A stretch of DNA of 64,000 nt from Phycisphaeraceae bacterium (lineage in GTDB: Bacteria; Planctomycetota; Phycisphaerae; Phycisphaerales; UBA1924). The translations under genes were made by a program, and so were the position numbers. Location: the NCBI GenBank assembly GCA_019636515.1, contig JAHBXI010000005.1, forward strand, positions 124,001 to 188,000, given 5' to 3'. Below the pieces are notes generated by a model, which worked only from the letters and a program-made list of their open reading frames with translations, did not search any database and was not told the DNA's origin. This document shows positions 50,774-60,264 of the stretch, piece by piece; position 1 is the stretch's first letter; each line of letters starts with the position of its first letter.

Positions 50774-51763
50774 TTACGCCCTCTTGATTCGCTTGCCGGC
50801 CGCGCGTTCGTCCCGCGCGACGCCCAGCGGGGCTCTCTTTGGCTCCCCATCCCGGCGAGGATAATCGCGCGGCGCGGCCGATTGCTTGGCGAGCACCACG
50901 ATCCGGCCCGACGGTGTGCCGATCGTCCCCGCGTGAACCGCCTTGAGCAGGTGGAGGGCCCTGGCGGCCTCGTGCAGTTCTTCATCGGACCGTTCGCCCT
51001 TGATGAGCAGCACACGCCCGCCGACCTTGACCAGGGGCACGGTAAGTTCGGCAAGGGTCGCGAGTCGGCCGACGGCACGCGCCACCACCGCGTCGTACAC
51101 CTCCCGGTGCCCGCCGGTACGCCCTCCCGATGGCCCCCGCACACCACGGTCGTGACCCGCGGTCTCGGCCCGGGCCTCCGCGACCGTGACATTCCCCAGT
51201 CCCAGCGCGCCCACCGTCGCCCGAAGGAACGCCGCCTTCTTCCCCGTTGCCTCCAGAAGCGTGAACGCCAGGCCGGGCATGCAGACCGCCAGCGGGATCC
51301 CAGGCAATCCCCCCCCCGAACCGACGTCGATCACACGCGATCCGTCTGGCAGATCCGCCAGCGCCTGGAGGAGCGTCAGCGAGTCCAGGACATGGCGCCT
51401 CCACGCCTCGACCGGGTCGGTCACCGATGTCAGGTTAAGGACCTCGTTGGCGGCCAGCAGCATCGCCAGGTACCGACCGAGTTGGTCCGTGTCACCACGG
51501 TCGAACTCGATCCCCATCTGGGCGGCCATTTCAGGGACGCCGGCCGGAACGCCGACGGGAACGAGCGAGGCCAGGTCGGGCAGCCCGATGGGTTCCCGCG
51601 CGGGCAACGCGGGCTCGCTCTTTCGAGCGGAGGTTCGCCCCCGGCTGGGAGGCTTGGCTGGCCCGGGGCTGGGCGTCCGGTCGTACGGCGGGCCTTTCTT
51701 GGGGCGGGGGCGTGGACGGGTCTTCATCCCGGCATCGTTGGTGCCGCGGGCGTCTGCGACCAT
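50774..51763 (-). CDS. rsmG: 16S rRNA (guanine-527-N7)-methyltransferase
   Basis: A 329-residue RsmG/GidB. The SAM-binding motif is VIDVGSGGGLPGIPLAVCMP, followed by LLEATGKKAAFLRATV and later VVARAVGRLATL, matching the family that modifies 16S rRNA G527. The usual length is about 210 residues. The extra is a Pro/Arg-rich N-terminal tail of about 75 residues and an Arg-rich C terminus. GGAGG sits 4 nt before the ATG at 51763. Earlier starts overlap rodA. It follows rodA on the same strand. Confidence 0.93.
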   Translation of the reverse strand: MVADARGTNDAGMKTRPRPRPKKGPPYDRTPSPGPAKPPSRGRTSARKSEPALPAREPIGLPDLASLVPVGVPAGVPEMAAQMGIEFDRGDTDQLGRYLAMLLAANEVLNLTSVTDPVEAWRRHVLDSLTLLQALADLPDGSRVIDVGSGGGLPGIPLAVCMPGLAFTLLEATGKKAAFLRATVGALGLGNVTVAEARAETAGHDRGVRGPSGGRTGGHREVYDAVVARAVGRLATLAELTVPLVKVGGRVLLIKGERSDEELHEAARALHLLKAVHAGTIGTPSGRIVVLAKQSAAPRDYPRRDGEPKRAPLGVARDERAAGKRIKRA

Positions 51764-51813
51764 GACGCCTCCAAACACGGCCATGGTGATCCAGGGGGCG
51801 TCAATCCCGGGAT

Positions 51814-53025
51814 TCAATCCTGCACAAACTCAAACGACCGCCTGGGGCCGGACTTTGGCCGACGCATCATCACGTTCATCATCAGCCCCACCATGACCCA
51901 CACCGTCAGGAGGCTTGATCCGCCGTACGAGACGTACGGGAGCGTGATCCCGATGATCGGCAAAAGTCCCACGTTCATGCCGACGTTGATGAAGACCTGG
52001 GCCGCGACGAAGGCGGCGAGGGTGACAATGAGTAGGCGACCGAACGGGTCCTTGGTCAACGCCGCGCACGCGAGCGCGCCCGCGAACCAAATCAGGTGCA
52101 GACCCAGCACCGCCACGCCTCCCAGCACGCCGAATCGGTTGAGGATCACCGCCGCGATCATGTCGTTGTGACGCTCGGGGAGGCGGTTGTAGTGGACCAG
52201 GGCGCGCGACCGGTCTTCCGCAAGGCCCGTCAGACCGCCGGCCGCGGCGAGGGTCCTGGCCGTGGCCGCCTGGAAGTTCAGGTCCTGGTCCTCGCTGGTA
52301 TCTCCCTGCAACTGCTTGAGTAGCCCGACGATCCGCTGCTGCTGGTGGGGGCGCAGCGCCGGGTAGACCGCCGGAGCCGCCGTGGCGGAGAGCATCACGA
52401 TGATCGCCAGGTGTCGCAGCCTGGCCCCCGCCGCGATCAGCGCCGCGAACAGCGCGGGCACGAACAGCGTGGCCGTACCCAGGTCCGGCTGGAGCATGAT
52501 CAGCCCGATCGGGACCGCGGTGATAATCGCCGGCGGAACAAGCCCGGCGAAGCGGCGGTGTTCCGTCCTGAATCGCATGTACCACGCCAGCGCGACCGCG
52601 TACGCGATCTTCGCGGGCTCGGAGGGCTGGAAATCCGTGAATCCCAGGTTGATCCAACTCCTGGCCCCGTTGCGAGGCGAAACGACCGACCAGGGAACCC
52701 CCGGGAGAAGCAAAAAGACCAGCAGGCACAGCGATGCCGCGTAGAACAGCCACGCCCCCCGCGCCACCCACCGATAGTTCGGGATGACGATCAGGCACGC
52801 CGACAGCAGCGAGATCGCCAGAAAAACCGCCTGCTTTGACGACGTCGGCCCGGGTCGCCACGGATCGGGCACGGCGGGGGAGTCCGCCACATCGATCGAG
52901 TACAGACCGATCAGCGAAAGTCCAAGCGAAGCCGCCGCCACGATCCACGCCGGACCGATCCGCCCCACCGCCGACCACACCGGCGCCAACGACCATGACC
53001 GGTACGCGGACGACGCCCAAGGCAT
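51814..53025 (-). CDS. rodA: Rod shape-determining peptidoglycan polymerase RodA
   Basis: A 403-residue SEDS glycosyltransferase with about ten membrane helices. ARSWINLGFTDFQPSEPAKIAY, the large extracellular loop, and ITLPYVSYGGSSLL are the SEDS signatures, with the catalytic Asp of the family expected in the loop. It polymerises lipid II in lateral wall growth together with PBP2. It starts 1-2 bp after the mrdA stop (TAG, then ATG at 53025), a tight operon. FtsW is the close alternative, but pairing with PBP2 favours RodA. Confidence 0.9.
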   Translation of the reverse strand: MPWASSAYRSWSLAPVWSAVGRIGPAWIVAAASLGLSLIGLYSIDVADSPAVPDPWRPGPTSSKQAVFLAISLLSACLIVIPNYRWVARGAWLFYAASLCLLVFLLLPGVPWSVVSPRNGARSWINLGFTDFQPSEPAKIAYAVALAWYMRFRTEHRRFAGLVPPAIITAVPIGLIMLQPDLGTATLFVPALFAALIAAGARLRHLAIIVMLSATAAPAVYPALRPHQQQRIVGLLKQLQGDTSEDQDLNFQAATARTLAAAGGLTGLAEDRSRALVHYNRLPERHNDMIAAVILNRFGVLGGVAVLGLHLIWFAGALACAALTKDPFGRLLIVTLAAFVAAQVFINVGMNVGLLPIIGITLPYVSYGGSSLLTVWVMVGLMMNVMMRRPKSGPRRSFEFVQD

Positions 53026-53026
53026 G

Positions 53027-55552
53027 CTATTGACCCGCCTTCCGCGGCAAACCATCACCGCCCATGCCCGACACCGACGCCGTCGGCCGCAGGTACCCCT
53101 CGGACACCAGCGCCTTGACGATCTGGTTGCAGATCGGCCCCGAGACGCGCCCCCCGCTTCCCGCGTACTCCATCACGACCGCGATCGCGTACCGCGGGTT
53201 TTCGCCTTCCAGACCGGCCAGCACGACAAACCACGAATGATCGCCCGAACGCACCACTTCGCGACCCCGCGAATCGGCGCGGCGGGCTTCGGACGGGTTC
53301 ACCCCGTCGCTCTCGTCTTCACGTGGCAGGGCCTCGACCAGGTCCTCGGCCCCGGGAACCAGCACCGTAAGGTCCGGGGCGGTGGCCGTCCCTGTTTTGC
53401 CGATCACGCGGACCCCGGGCGTGGTAAAAATCGGTTCTTCCTCTCGGACGCCGTGGCGATGAAACGTCAGCATGTGCCCGGAACCAAGCCGTTCGTTCAC
53501 CGAGCGGCGAAGCCCCTCCAGCGCGACACGCACCGCCGCGGGGTCGAGCGCCAGGTCGCGGGTGCTCCCGGCTCGCCCGCCCCGAGGGTCGTTGATGATG
53601 ATCCTGGGCTCGACCATCACGCCCCCTCGGGCCAGGGCCGCGTACGCGCAGGCCGCGTGCAGCGGGGTCCACGTCACCGGCCCCTGTCCGATCCCCATCT
53701 GGATCGCATCGCCGAGTTCCAGGTCCGGCCCGCGAGCCCCGCGGCCCGCCTGTCCCGGGCTCTCCGATCCCACCCCCAGGTCCCACGTGCGGCCCACGCC
53801 GAAATCCCCGTACAGCGCGCGGATGCCGTCGGTCCCAAGCCTTCTCCCGAGCGTGAAGAAGAAAATGTTGCACGAGACCATGACCGCCTCCGCGCCGTCG
53901 GGGTCGTGCTCCAGTTGAGATGAGTGCGTCACCTTGTGACGCTTCCAGATCCAGCACTGGAGCATGTTCGGCCGGTTGGGGAGCAGGTGCCCCGTACACT
54001 CGATGCGCTGATCGAACGTATGCACGCCACGCTTGACCGCCTCGACCAGCACCAGCGGCTTGACGACCGATCCGGGCGGATAGGCACGGTCGGTCACTCG
54101 GTTGAGGTGCGGAAGGTTGACGGGGTCGTCGAAGGCCGCCTCCGGATCTCCCCGTCGAAGCCGCGGGGTCGCCGGCGGCGTCGAGACCATCGCCAGGATC
54201 TCTCCCGTGTCGATGTCAAGCACCACCGCCGCCCCGTTGATCGGGGTTCCCGTGGGCATGGTCGGGTTGGGAAGTTCCGTCGCCGAGCGGTGCCAATCCT
54301 GCACCGACGCCAGGCCGAGCGACGGCGTCATCGCCGCCTGCACACGGGCCTGGAGCATGGCATCGATCGTGACACGCACGTCACGGCCAGGCTCGGGTGG
54401 GATCTCCTCGACGACCCCCGAATCGACCGAACGCGTGCGCACGCCCCGCAGCCCGCGGAGGTGGTGCTCCATCGAGCCTTCGACGCCCGACTGACCGACC
54501 CGATCGCCGGCGAGGTACTCCCCCCGATCACGCTCACCACCCCCGGCAAGGTCGAGCAGCGCACGACCGGACTCTCGCGGGTCGGCGGCCAGCATGTCGC
54601 GCCGGGCCTGCTCGTCCTCCTGCCAGACCGGCCGCATCCACCCGAGCACGTGCGAAGCGACTCCCTCGAGATACACCGGCTCGGTCCCTCGTCCGCGGAT
54701 CGGGATCGGAAGCGACGACAGGTCGCACTCGATGACCATCGAATCCAGCGGGTAGTCTCGGTCACCGGCGTCCAGCACACGCAGGCCGGGCACACGCTCA
54801 ACCCGGACCACCGCCCGGCTCCCCGGATCGGAGCCCAGCGGACGCAGTTCAACCTGTTCCTCGGCCATCGCCTGGAACGCAAAGGCGACCTGGTCCGATA
54901 CCCGGGGCAGGATCACCCTGGGCTGGGCCATCTCGCGCAGGGGCGCCGAAGCCCTCCGCCGTATCGACGCCATCTCGGGCTCGTCGGGGTCGCGGCCCGT
55001 CCGGGAACGGAACGCGGCCAGTTCGGATCGAAGCCGCCTCGCCCCGATCGCCTCGTGCATGCGAATCACGGACCCCAACGCCTCGTCCCGAGTTTTCTCG
55101 ACCTCCGCGGCGGAGACCCCCGACGTCGCCGAGATGATCTCCCACCCCGATCGCGCGTGCCGCTCGAACACGCCCGCCGCCCGGTTGATCAGTTCTTCCC
55201 GGCGATCCGCCGTGAGTTCGGACCACTGCTCCCGGTAGGCCTTGCGGACAAACGCCCTGGCCTGCTCCCGGGGCCATTCCCCCGAAACGACCGCGTACGA
55301 CACGGCCACGTCGTAACTGGGCCGATCCTGGGCCAGCACTCTCCCCAGGCGGTCCAGGATCCTCCCCCGGACCGTCGGGGTCATCTGGCGACGAACCAGC
55401 CGTGACTCGGCGGCCATCAGCGCCTGGTCCGAGCCAGACGCCATCCGCGCCATGCGAATCCCCAGCACCGACGAGGCAACACCCACGCCCGCCAAGAGCA
55501 GGATCACTCGCCGGTGAAACATCCGTGGGAGCAGGTTCTTAAGGATCGGCAT
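53027..55552 (-). CDS. mrdA: Penicillin-binding protein 2 (transpeptidase)
   Basis: An 841-residue class B PBP. An N-terminal membrane anchor (residues of about 12-32) leads into a dimerisation domain of about 400 residues, longer than usual, that includes many Arg/Glu helices. The transpeptidase domain has the SxxK motif in AYPPGSVVKP, SxN in MVSCNIFF and KTG in VIGKTGTA. It crosslinks peptidoglycan in side-wall synthesis with RodA. The ATG at 55552 precedes MPILKNLLPRMF. The gene has no mreC or mreD neighbour here. Confidence 0.93.
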   Translation of the reverse strand: MPILKNLLPRMFHRRVILLLAGVGVASSVLGIRMARMASGSDQALMAAESRLVRRQMTPTVRGRILDRLGRVLAQDRPSYDVAVSYAVVSGEWPREQARAFVRKAYREQWSELTADRREELINRAAGVFERHARSGWEIISATSGVSAAEVEKTRDEALGSVIRMHEAIGARRLRSELAAFRSRTGRDPDEPEMASIRRRASAPLREMAQPRVILPRVSDQVAFAFQAMAEEQVELRPLGSDPGSRAVVRVERVPGLRVLDAGDRDYPLDSMVIECDLSSLPIPIRGRGTEPVYLEGVASHVLGWMRPVWQEDEQARRDMLAADPRESGRALLDLAGGGERDRGEYLAGDRVGQSGVEGSMEHHLRGLRGVRTRSVDSGVVEEIPPEPGRDVRVTIDAMLQARVQAAMTPSLGLASVQDWHRSATELPNPTMPTGTPINGAAVVLDIDTGEILAMVSTPPATPRLRRGDPEAAFDDPVNLPHLNRVTDRAYPPGSVVKPLVLVEAVKRGVHTFDQRIECTGHLLPNRPNMLQCWIWKRHKVTHSSQLEHDPDGAEAVMVSCNIFFFTLGRRLGTDGIRALYGDFGVGRTWDLGVGSESPGQAGRGARGPDLELGDAIQMGIGQGPVTWTPLHAACAYAALARGGVMVEPRIIINDPRGGRAGSTRDLALDPAAVRVALEGLRRSVNERLGSGHMLTFHRHGVREEEPIFTTPGVRVIGKTGTATAPDLTVLVPGAEDLVEALPREDESDGVNPSEARRADSRGREVVRSGDHSWFVVLAGLEGENPRYAIAVVMEYAGSGGRVSGPICNQIVKALVSEGYLRPTASVSGMGGDGLPRKAGQ

Positions 55553-55713
55553 GCCGCGACCGGGTAGGCTCGTGACGAGCGACCCCTCCACGGGTCGATC
55601 GCCTTGTGCATCATACCGATCGGCACGACCCGCCCCATCCCGGCACAATACCAGGCCCAAGGGCCGTGACCGGACGCCGACCCGCGCACGCCGAGCGCCT
55701 CACGCTGAAGCGA

Positions 55714-56589
55714 TCACCGGCCCGGCCGCTTGTCACGCGTGATCTGCGCGAAGGCGTTGTGGTTGTGGATCGACTCGAAATTCTCCGAGTTGATGCAATA
55801 CCAGGTGATCCGATCGTCGCCGTTGAGTTCCAGGGCCAGGTCGCGGACGATGTCCTCGACGAACTTGGGGTTCTCGAACGCCTTCTCCGTGACATACTTC
55901 TCGTCGGGACGCTTGAGCACGGCGTACACGGGGCTGGACGCGGAGCGCTCCAACAACTCGACCAGGTCCTCAATCCACAGGACGCCGGTGAAACGTACCT
56001 TGGCCTCGATCCGGCACCGCTGGTTGTGCGCCCCGTAGCGGCTGATCTCCTTCGAGCACGGGCACAGGCTGGTCGCCGGGGCCGATACCGTGAGCACGAA
56101 GTCGTCGCGGTGGTTCGCCACGCACTCGAACGTCACTCGGTAGTCCATCAGGCCCGGCATCCCCGTCGCCGGGGCCTTCTTGCGCATGAAATACGTGAAC
56201 GTCGCCTCGAAGTGCGCTTCCTCGGCGTGGAGTTTCTCCTGGATCCCCTTGGCGACCTTCACGATCGCATCGGGACGCAGCGGCCCGCGAGTCTGATCGT
56301 TGAGCACCTCCAGGAAACGGCTCATGTGCGTTCCCTTCTGGTGGTGCGGGAGAGAGACGTACATGTTGATCGTCGCGACCGTGGACTGCTCGCCCCCTTC
56401 ACGCTCCCGAAGGCGGATCGGGTACGTCACGTCCTTCACGCCCACCCGGTCGATGGCGACGTTGCGCGGGTCGGATGCGGACTGAACGTCGGGCATCGCC
56501 TCACGGGACGGCGAAACCGCTCGCGACGGCCGCTTCGGGGACGCGTCCACGCCCGCGGAACGCCTTGGGTTGCCTTTGGTCTTCGGCAT
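55714..56589 (-). CDS. folE2: GTP cyclohydrolase I type 2
   Basis: A 291-residue FolE2/MptA enzyme that makes dihydroneopterin triphosphate from GTP for folate or pterin synthesis. DRVGVKDVTYPIRL, HMSRFLE, SLCPCSKEIS and EDIVRDLAL are family landmarks. The reactive cysteine is in the LCPCSKE segment. The conserved domain begins at MPDVQSASDPRN (56496), so the first 31 residues may be a tail or the true start may be that ATG. It is zinc-independent as a class, often used when zinc is scarce. No folK or folP neighbour. Confidence 0.93.
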   Translation of the reverse strand: MPKTKGNPRRSAGVDASPKRPSRAVSPSREAMPDVQSASDPRNVAIDRVGVKDVTYPIRLREREGGEQSTVATINMYVSLPHHQKGTHMSRFLEVLNDQTRGPLRPDAIVKVAKGIQEKLHAEEAHFEATFTYFMRKKAPATGMPGLMDYRVTFECVANHRDDFVLTVSAPATSLCPCSKEISRYGAHNQRCRIEAKVRFTGVLWIEDLVELLERSASSPVYAVLKRPDEKYVTEKAFENPKFVEDIVRDLALELNGDDRITWYCINSENFESIHNHNAFAQITRDKRPGR

Positions 56590-56665
56590 GGTGGATTCTG
56601 GTCCGATCATAGTCATCGGCCGTGGTTTCGCTCATCATCGCCGATCGGATGCCCCCCGACCCGAT

Positions 56666-57793
56666 TCATGTCAAAGTCCCCCAGAACCGCTCGGCCGCGC
56701 CCCGGTACAGGTCGTCGAGCACCCCGGGCGAAAGGCAAAAGCCTCGCAGTCGGGGCGACGACCATTCGTCGTGCTCCCCCGGCCGAACCATCATGAGGTC
56801 CGTGTCGGCAATCGGGGACGGGCCGTCGTAGTCGGACTCCAGCATCGTCCGAAGAGCCCAGTACCGGCTCGCGTACAGGTCGAACGCCGAGGACGGACTG
56901 CTCGCCTGGTCCGACTTGGGATGCCCCGGGGTCTTTTTCTCAGGCCGCACGTGGTCGTCGGCGGTCACGATGTCGGACCCGAAGAGGATCCGGCCCCGCC
57001 AACGCTCCATGAACGCGGTGAACACCTCACGCGGGTGCTTCGATATCTCCCGCACGATCCACCGCGTCGCCGAGCAATCAAGGTGCAGGTTCGGATGCCG
57101 CGTCAGAAGACCCGCCAGGAAGTCAAGGTCCTCCGGCCACCCGCCCATGTGCGCCGCCAGCCACGGCATCCCGAACCGATCGAGCATTTTCTCGAGCCCG
57201 ATGTAGTGATCTCGCTTGGCTCCGTACTTCGCGGCCTCCGCGTACCTGGTCGCAAACCACGTATCCGGATCCGCCACGTGTACCATCACCGCCATCCCAA
57301 GGTCACGCGCGGCCTCCAGTTGCTTCACCCGCCACGCCCCGTCGATCGTCACCAGGTCCGCCCCTTCCTGGCCCGGGAAAAAATCCCGCAGGCGGGGGGC
57401 GTTCCAGATCTTCATCATCCGCGCCCCGTGCCGAGAGCGAAACACCTCCATGTCCGCAAGGTACCCCTCCCGGAACGCCCGTGAACGATCCGGCGAGGAC
57501 CAGTTCGGGCAGGCGATGAACCCGACGCGATCACCCATCGCGTCGCGCACCTCATCCACGCCAGGCAGAGGCGTCTGCGAGTACGTCATCCCCACCCCGT
57601 ACGCGGCGGCCACGTCCAAGTACACACGGGGAGCCTGGCTGCCAAGGATGTGCGTGTGGATGTCGATGATCGGGCGTGGGCGAGGGGCAAACTTCGCCGC
57701 CTCGGCGCGGTAATCCAGTCCAATCAGGTTGTTCGCATCGCGAACGACCCCCGGCCGGTGGCTCTCGGCGCTCGACGACTCAACGCTTGGCAT
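56666..57793 (-). CDS. Amidohydrolase-family metal-dependent hydrolase
   Basis: A 375-residue enzyme of the amidohydrolase_2 superfamily (TIM-barrel). IIDIHTHILG has the first metal HxH, MVHVADPDTWF and AAHMGGWPEDLD carry further histidines, and GSDIVTADD has the late aspartate. Substrates of such members are aromatic or carboxylated compounds (decarboxylase-like), and the present one is unknown. The ATG at 57793 has no clear ribosome-binding site. It diverges from a glycosyltransferase by 6 bp. Confidence 0.82.
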   Translation of the reverse strand: MPSVESSSAESHRPGVVRDANNLIGLDYRAEAAKFAPRPRPIIDIHTHILGSQAPRVYLDVAAAYGVGMTYSQTPLPGVDEVRDAMGDRVGFIACPNWSSPDRSRAFREGYLADMEVFRSRHGARMMKIWNAPRLRDFFPGQEGADLVTIDGAWRVKQLEAARDLGMAVMVHVADPDTWFATRYAEAAKYGAKRDHYIGLEKMLDRFGMPWLAAHMGGWPEDLDFLAGLLTRHPNLHLDCSATRWIVREISKHPREVFTAFMERWRGRILFGSDIVTADDHVRPEKKTPGHPKSDQASSPSSAFDLYASRYWALRTMLESDYDGPSPIADTDLMMVRPGEHDEWSSPRLRGFCLSPGVLDDLYRGAAERFWGTLT

Positions 57794-57799
57794 GAAGCG

Positions 57800-59050
57800 A
57801 TGGTAGACCGGACCCGTTCATCCTCCCTCGCCGTCTCCCCGCCGCTCGATCGGACGGGCGATGGCCACGGGCCGCGGCCCGCCGACTCACGGCCCAGGAT
57901 CGCCGTGGTCCACGACTGGCTCTGCGGGTACCGCGGAGGGGAGGCGGTGCTTGACCGCATCGCCCGGGTCACGCTTGAACTTGGCCAATGCGCCGGCCTG
58001 TTCGTCATGGTGGACGATGGGCGAGCCGTAAGCCCGCTGATCGATGCCTTGCCGCGCATCACGTCATGCCTCCAGGAGATCCCCTTTGCCGCCACGCGGC
58101 TTCGTCGCCACCTCCTGCCGCTCTACCCCCGCGCCGTCGCCGACCTCTCCGATCGCCTGGCCGATGAGCATCGACGCCGGCCTCTTGACCTGGTCATCTC
58201 GACCAGTTCCGCCGCCGTCAAGGGCATCCGCCCCCCCCCGGGGGTTCCTCACCTTTGCTACTGCCACACGCCCCCACGGTACCTGTGGTCGCAACAGGGC
58301 CAGTACGCCTCGCAGGGCGTGGCCACGCGCGCGGGGCTGGCATTGGCCGGGCCGTTCCTTCGGTCGTGGGATGCGCAGACCGCCGACCACGTGACCGCCT
58401 TTCTCGCCAACTCACGCCACACCGCCCGGGAAATCCGGCGTTGCTACGACCGCGACAGCCAGGTGATTCATCCGCCGGTTCGAACCGACTACTTCACCCC
58501 GGATCGGTCGCGGCCGCGAGAAGATTTCTGGCTCCTCGCCGGGGCCCTTGAGCCTTACAAGCGGGCCGAACTGGCGATCGAAGCCGCGTGGGTCGCCGAT
58601 GCCCGTCTGGTCATCGCCGGCGGCGGGTCGATGCTCTCCACGCTGCGGCGCCGCTACCGCGCCCCGGGCGTTTCTTTCCTCGGACGCGTCAGCGATGAAC
58701 ATTTGCGAGACCTGTACCGCCGCGCGGCGCTGCTGCTTTTCCCCCAGGTCGAGGACTTTGGCATCACCGCCGTCGAGGCTCAGGCGTGCGGGTTGCCGGT
58801 ACTGGCCCGGCGCGCCGGCGGAGCCGTCGAGACCGTCCTTGAAGGCGTTACGGGCGCTTTTTTCGATTCACCAGTTCCCTCCGCCATCGCCTCGGCCGCC
58901 GTCCGGATCCCCCGCGAAGCGACCGACCAATGCCGACTCAATGCCCTTCGATTCTCAGAGAGCACCTTCGACGCGAGCATGAGACTCTCTGTTTGTAATC
59001 TGATAGGGTTGCGTCACAATGGGTTATCATCGCGCGCGGCAAATTGCTAG
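57800..59050 (+). CDS. Glycosyltransferase, GT4 (mannosyltransferase-like)
   Basis: A 416-residue GT-B enzyme. The acceptor-side half opens RIAVVHDWLCGYRGGEAVLDRI, and CYCHTPPRYLWSQQ is typical of polysaccharide mannosyltransferases. The donor half has LAGALEPYKRAELAIEA, the binding glycines in IAGGGSM and the EX7E pair in VEDFGITAVEAQACGLPVLA. It probably adds a sugar to an exported glycan. The ATG at 57800 leaves only 6 bp to the divergent amidohydrolase, so the two promoters overlap coding sequence. Confidence 0.85.
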   Translation: MVDRTRSSSLAVSPPLDRTGDGHGPRPADSRPRIAVVHDWLCGYRGGEAVLDRIARVTLELGQCAGLFVMVDDGRAVSPLIDALPRITSCLQEIPFAATRLRRHLLPLYPRAVADLSDRLADEHRRRPLDLVISTSSAAVKGIRPPPGVPHLCYCHTPPRYLWSQQGQYASQGVATRAGLALAGPFLRSWDAQTADHVTAFLANSRHTAREIRRCYDRDSQVIHPPVRTDYFTPDRSRPREDFWLLAGALEPYKRAELAIEAAWVADARLVIAGGGSMLSTLRRRYRAPGVSFLGRVSDEHLRDLYRRAALLLFPQVEDFGITAVEAQACGLPVLARRAGGAVETVLEGVTGAFFDSPVPSAIASAAVRIPREATDQCRLNALRFSESTFDASMRLSVCNLIGLRHNGLSSRAANC

Positions 59051-59200
59051 TATTCACAAACTTTTTGCCCTCTCACGACGAAACTTCGTCCGAACCGAAA
59101 CGTACCATGAGGTGAAGGGGCCGTGTTTTCGCGGGCCGTGTTGGTTCGAGGCGCGATTCGCGGCGGAACAGGCCCTGTTCGATCGGTAAAGGAGGATGCC

Positions 59201-59485
59201 ATGTCCGTGCGTACTTCAGACATTCGCCGGTCTTCCCGAACAGGCCTGCGCCCAGGCATGCTGGTGGCTCTGATGGCGCTGTTCGCAACAGGCCCCGCCG
59301 GGTGCAACAACGCGGGCGAAGGCGCGCTCAGCGGCGCGGCTCTTGGCGCGCTGGGAGGCATGGCCATCGGAAGCCTCACCGGGGACATGGGCAAGGGCGC
59401 CGTGGTCGGCGCTGTCTTGGGAGGGCTCGGCGGCTTGCTCGTGGGCGATCAGAACGAACGCAACGACCGCCGATCCGGCCGCTAA
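59201..59485 (+). CDS. Glycine-zipper lipoprotein
   Basis: A 94-residue protein with a perfect AAAGGAGG before the ATG at 59201. The type II signal ends Pro-Ala-Gly-Cys35. The mature part has repeated GxxxG (GALSGAALGALGGMAIGSLTG, then GAVVGAVLGGLGGLLVGD), the glycine-zipper pattern of outer-membrane YMGG-like lipoproteins. Such segments pack in membranes or oligomerise. An AT-richer stretch with TTGTAA...CACAAT lies about 190 bp upstream, within the preceding gene, and could be its promoter. Confidence 0.8.
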   Translation: MSVRTSDIRRSSRTGLRPGMLVALMALFATGPAGCNNAGEGALSGAALGALGGMAIGSLTGDMGKGAVVGAVLGGLGGLLVGDQNERNDRRSGR

Positions 59486-59533
59486 CTCGGGCGCTGATGC
59501 CACCTCGACGATCACGCGGTCACGGACTCGCTC

Positions 59534-60157
59534 ATGCGCGATGGACCAGGACGACACTGGCAACCACCCCTGGCCATGCTCGCCACATTCGTGGGCATGA
59601 TCCTGGCGATGCGTGCCCTGGGACGAATCTGGTGGTGCGAGTGCGGCGGATGGGCGCTGTGGAAGTCCGACGTCTGGTCGAGCCACTGCTCTCAGCACCT
59701 GGCTGACCCCTACACCATCACCCACTTTTCCCACGGGCTTTTGTTCTGGTGCCTGTTCGCCGTTGTGTTCGACCGGTGGGCTCCCAGGATTGGCGCAAGG
59801 CCCGCCGGGGTTGCGAGACGATTCACGGTCCCGTGGCGACTTGTGACCGCCGTGTTCGCCGCGGCCGTATGGGAGGTCGTCGAAAACTCACCCTGGGTCA
59901 TCGAACGCTACCGCACGGTCACCATGTCTCTCGATTACCTTGGCGACAGCGTGGTCAACGCGATCGGGGACGTACTCGCCTGCGTGGCGGGCTTTTTCAC
60001 GGCCCGCTGGCTCGGCGTCACTCGCACGCTCATCCTGTTCGTGGTTCTTGAACTTGCCCTGCTGCTTGCGATCCGCGACAACCTTTCCCTCAACGTCCTC
60101 ATGCTCACGTGGCCCATCGAAGCCGTCCGGTCCTGGCAGACCGCGGGCCACGTCTAG
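59534..60157 (+). CDS. UPF0314 (DUF2585) membrane protein
   Basis: A 207-residue membrane protein. WWCECGGWALWKSDVWSSHCSQHLADPYTITHFSHGLLFW is the conserved UPF0314 segment with paired cysteines and histidines, here at residues of about 35-72. Four to five helices follow, and WEVVENSPWVIERYR is a second conserved element. No biochemical function is known for the family. It starts 48 bp after the glycine-zipper gene on the same strand. The convergent thrS gene ends 108 bp away. Confidence 0.85.
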   Translation: MRDGPGRHWQPPLAMLATFVGMILAMRALGRIWWCECGGWALWKSDVWSSHCSQHLADPYTITHFSHGLLFWCLFAVVFDRWAPRIGARPAGVARRFTVPWRLVTAVFAAAVWEVVENSPWVIERYRTVTMSLDYLGDSVVNAIGDVLACVAGFFTARWLGVTRTLILFVVLELALLLAIRDNLSLNVLMLTWPIEAVRSWQTAGHV

Positions 60158-60264
60158 CGGGAAATCGCAAGGCAGAGGCCATCTTCGCCACCGACCGAGT
60201 GACCATCCACGGCCCGCCGCTGGACCCCGGCGAGTACAACACTCCAGGACACCCCGGCCGTGCT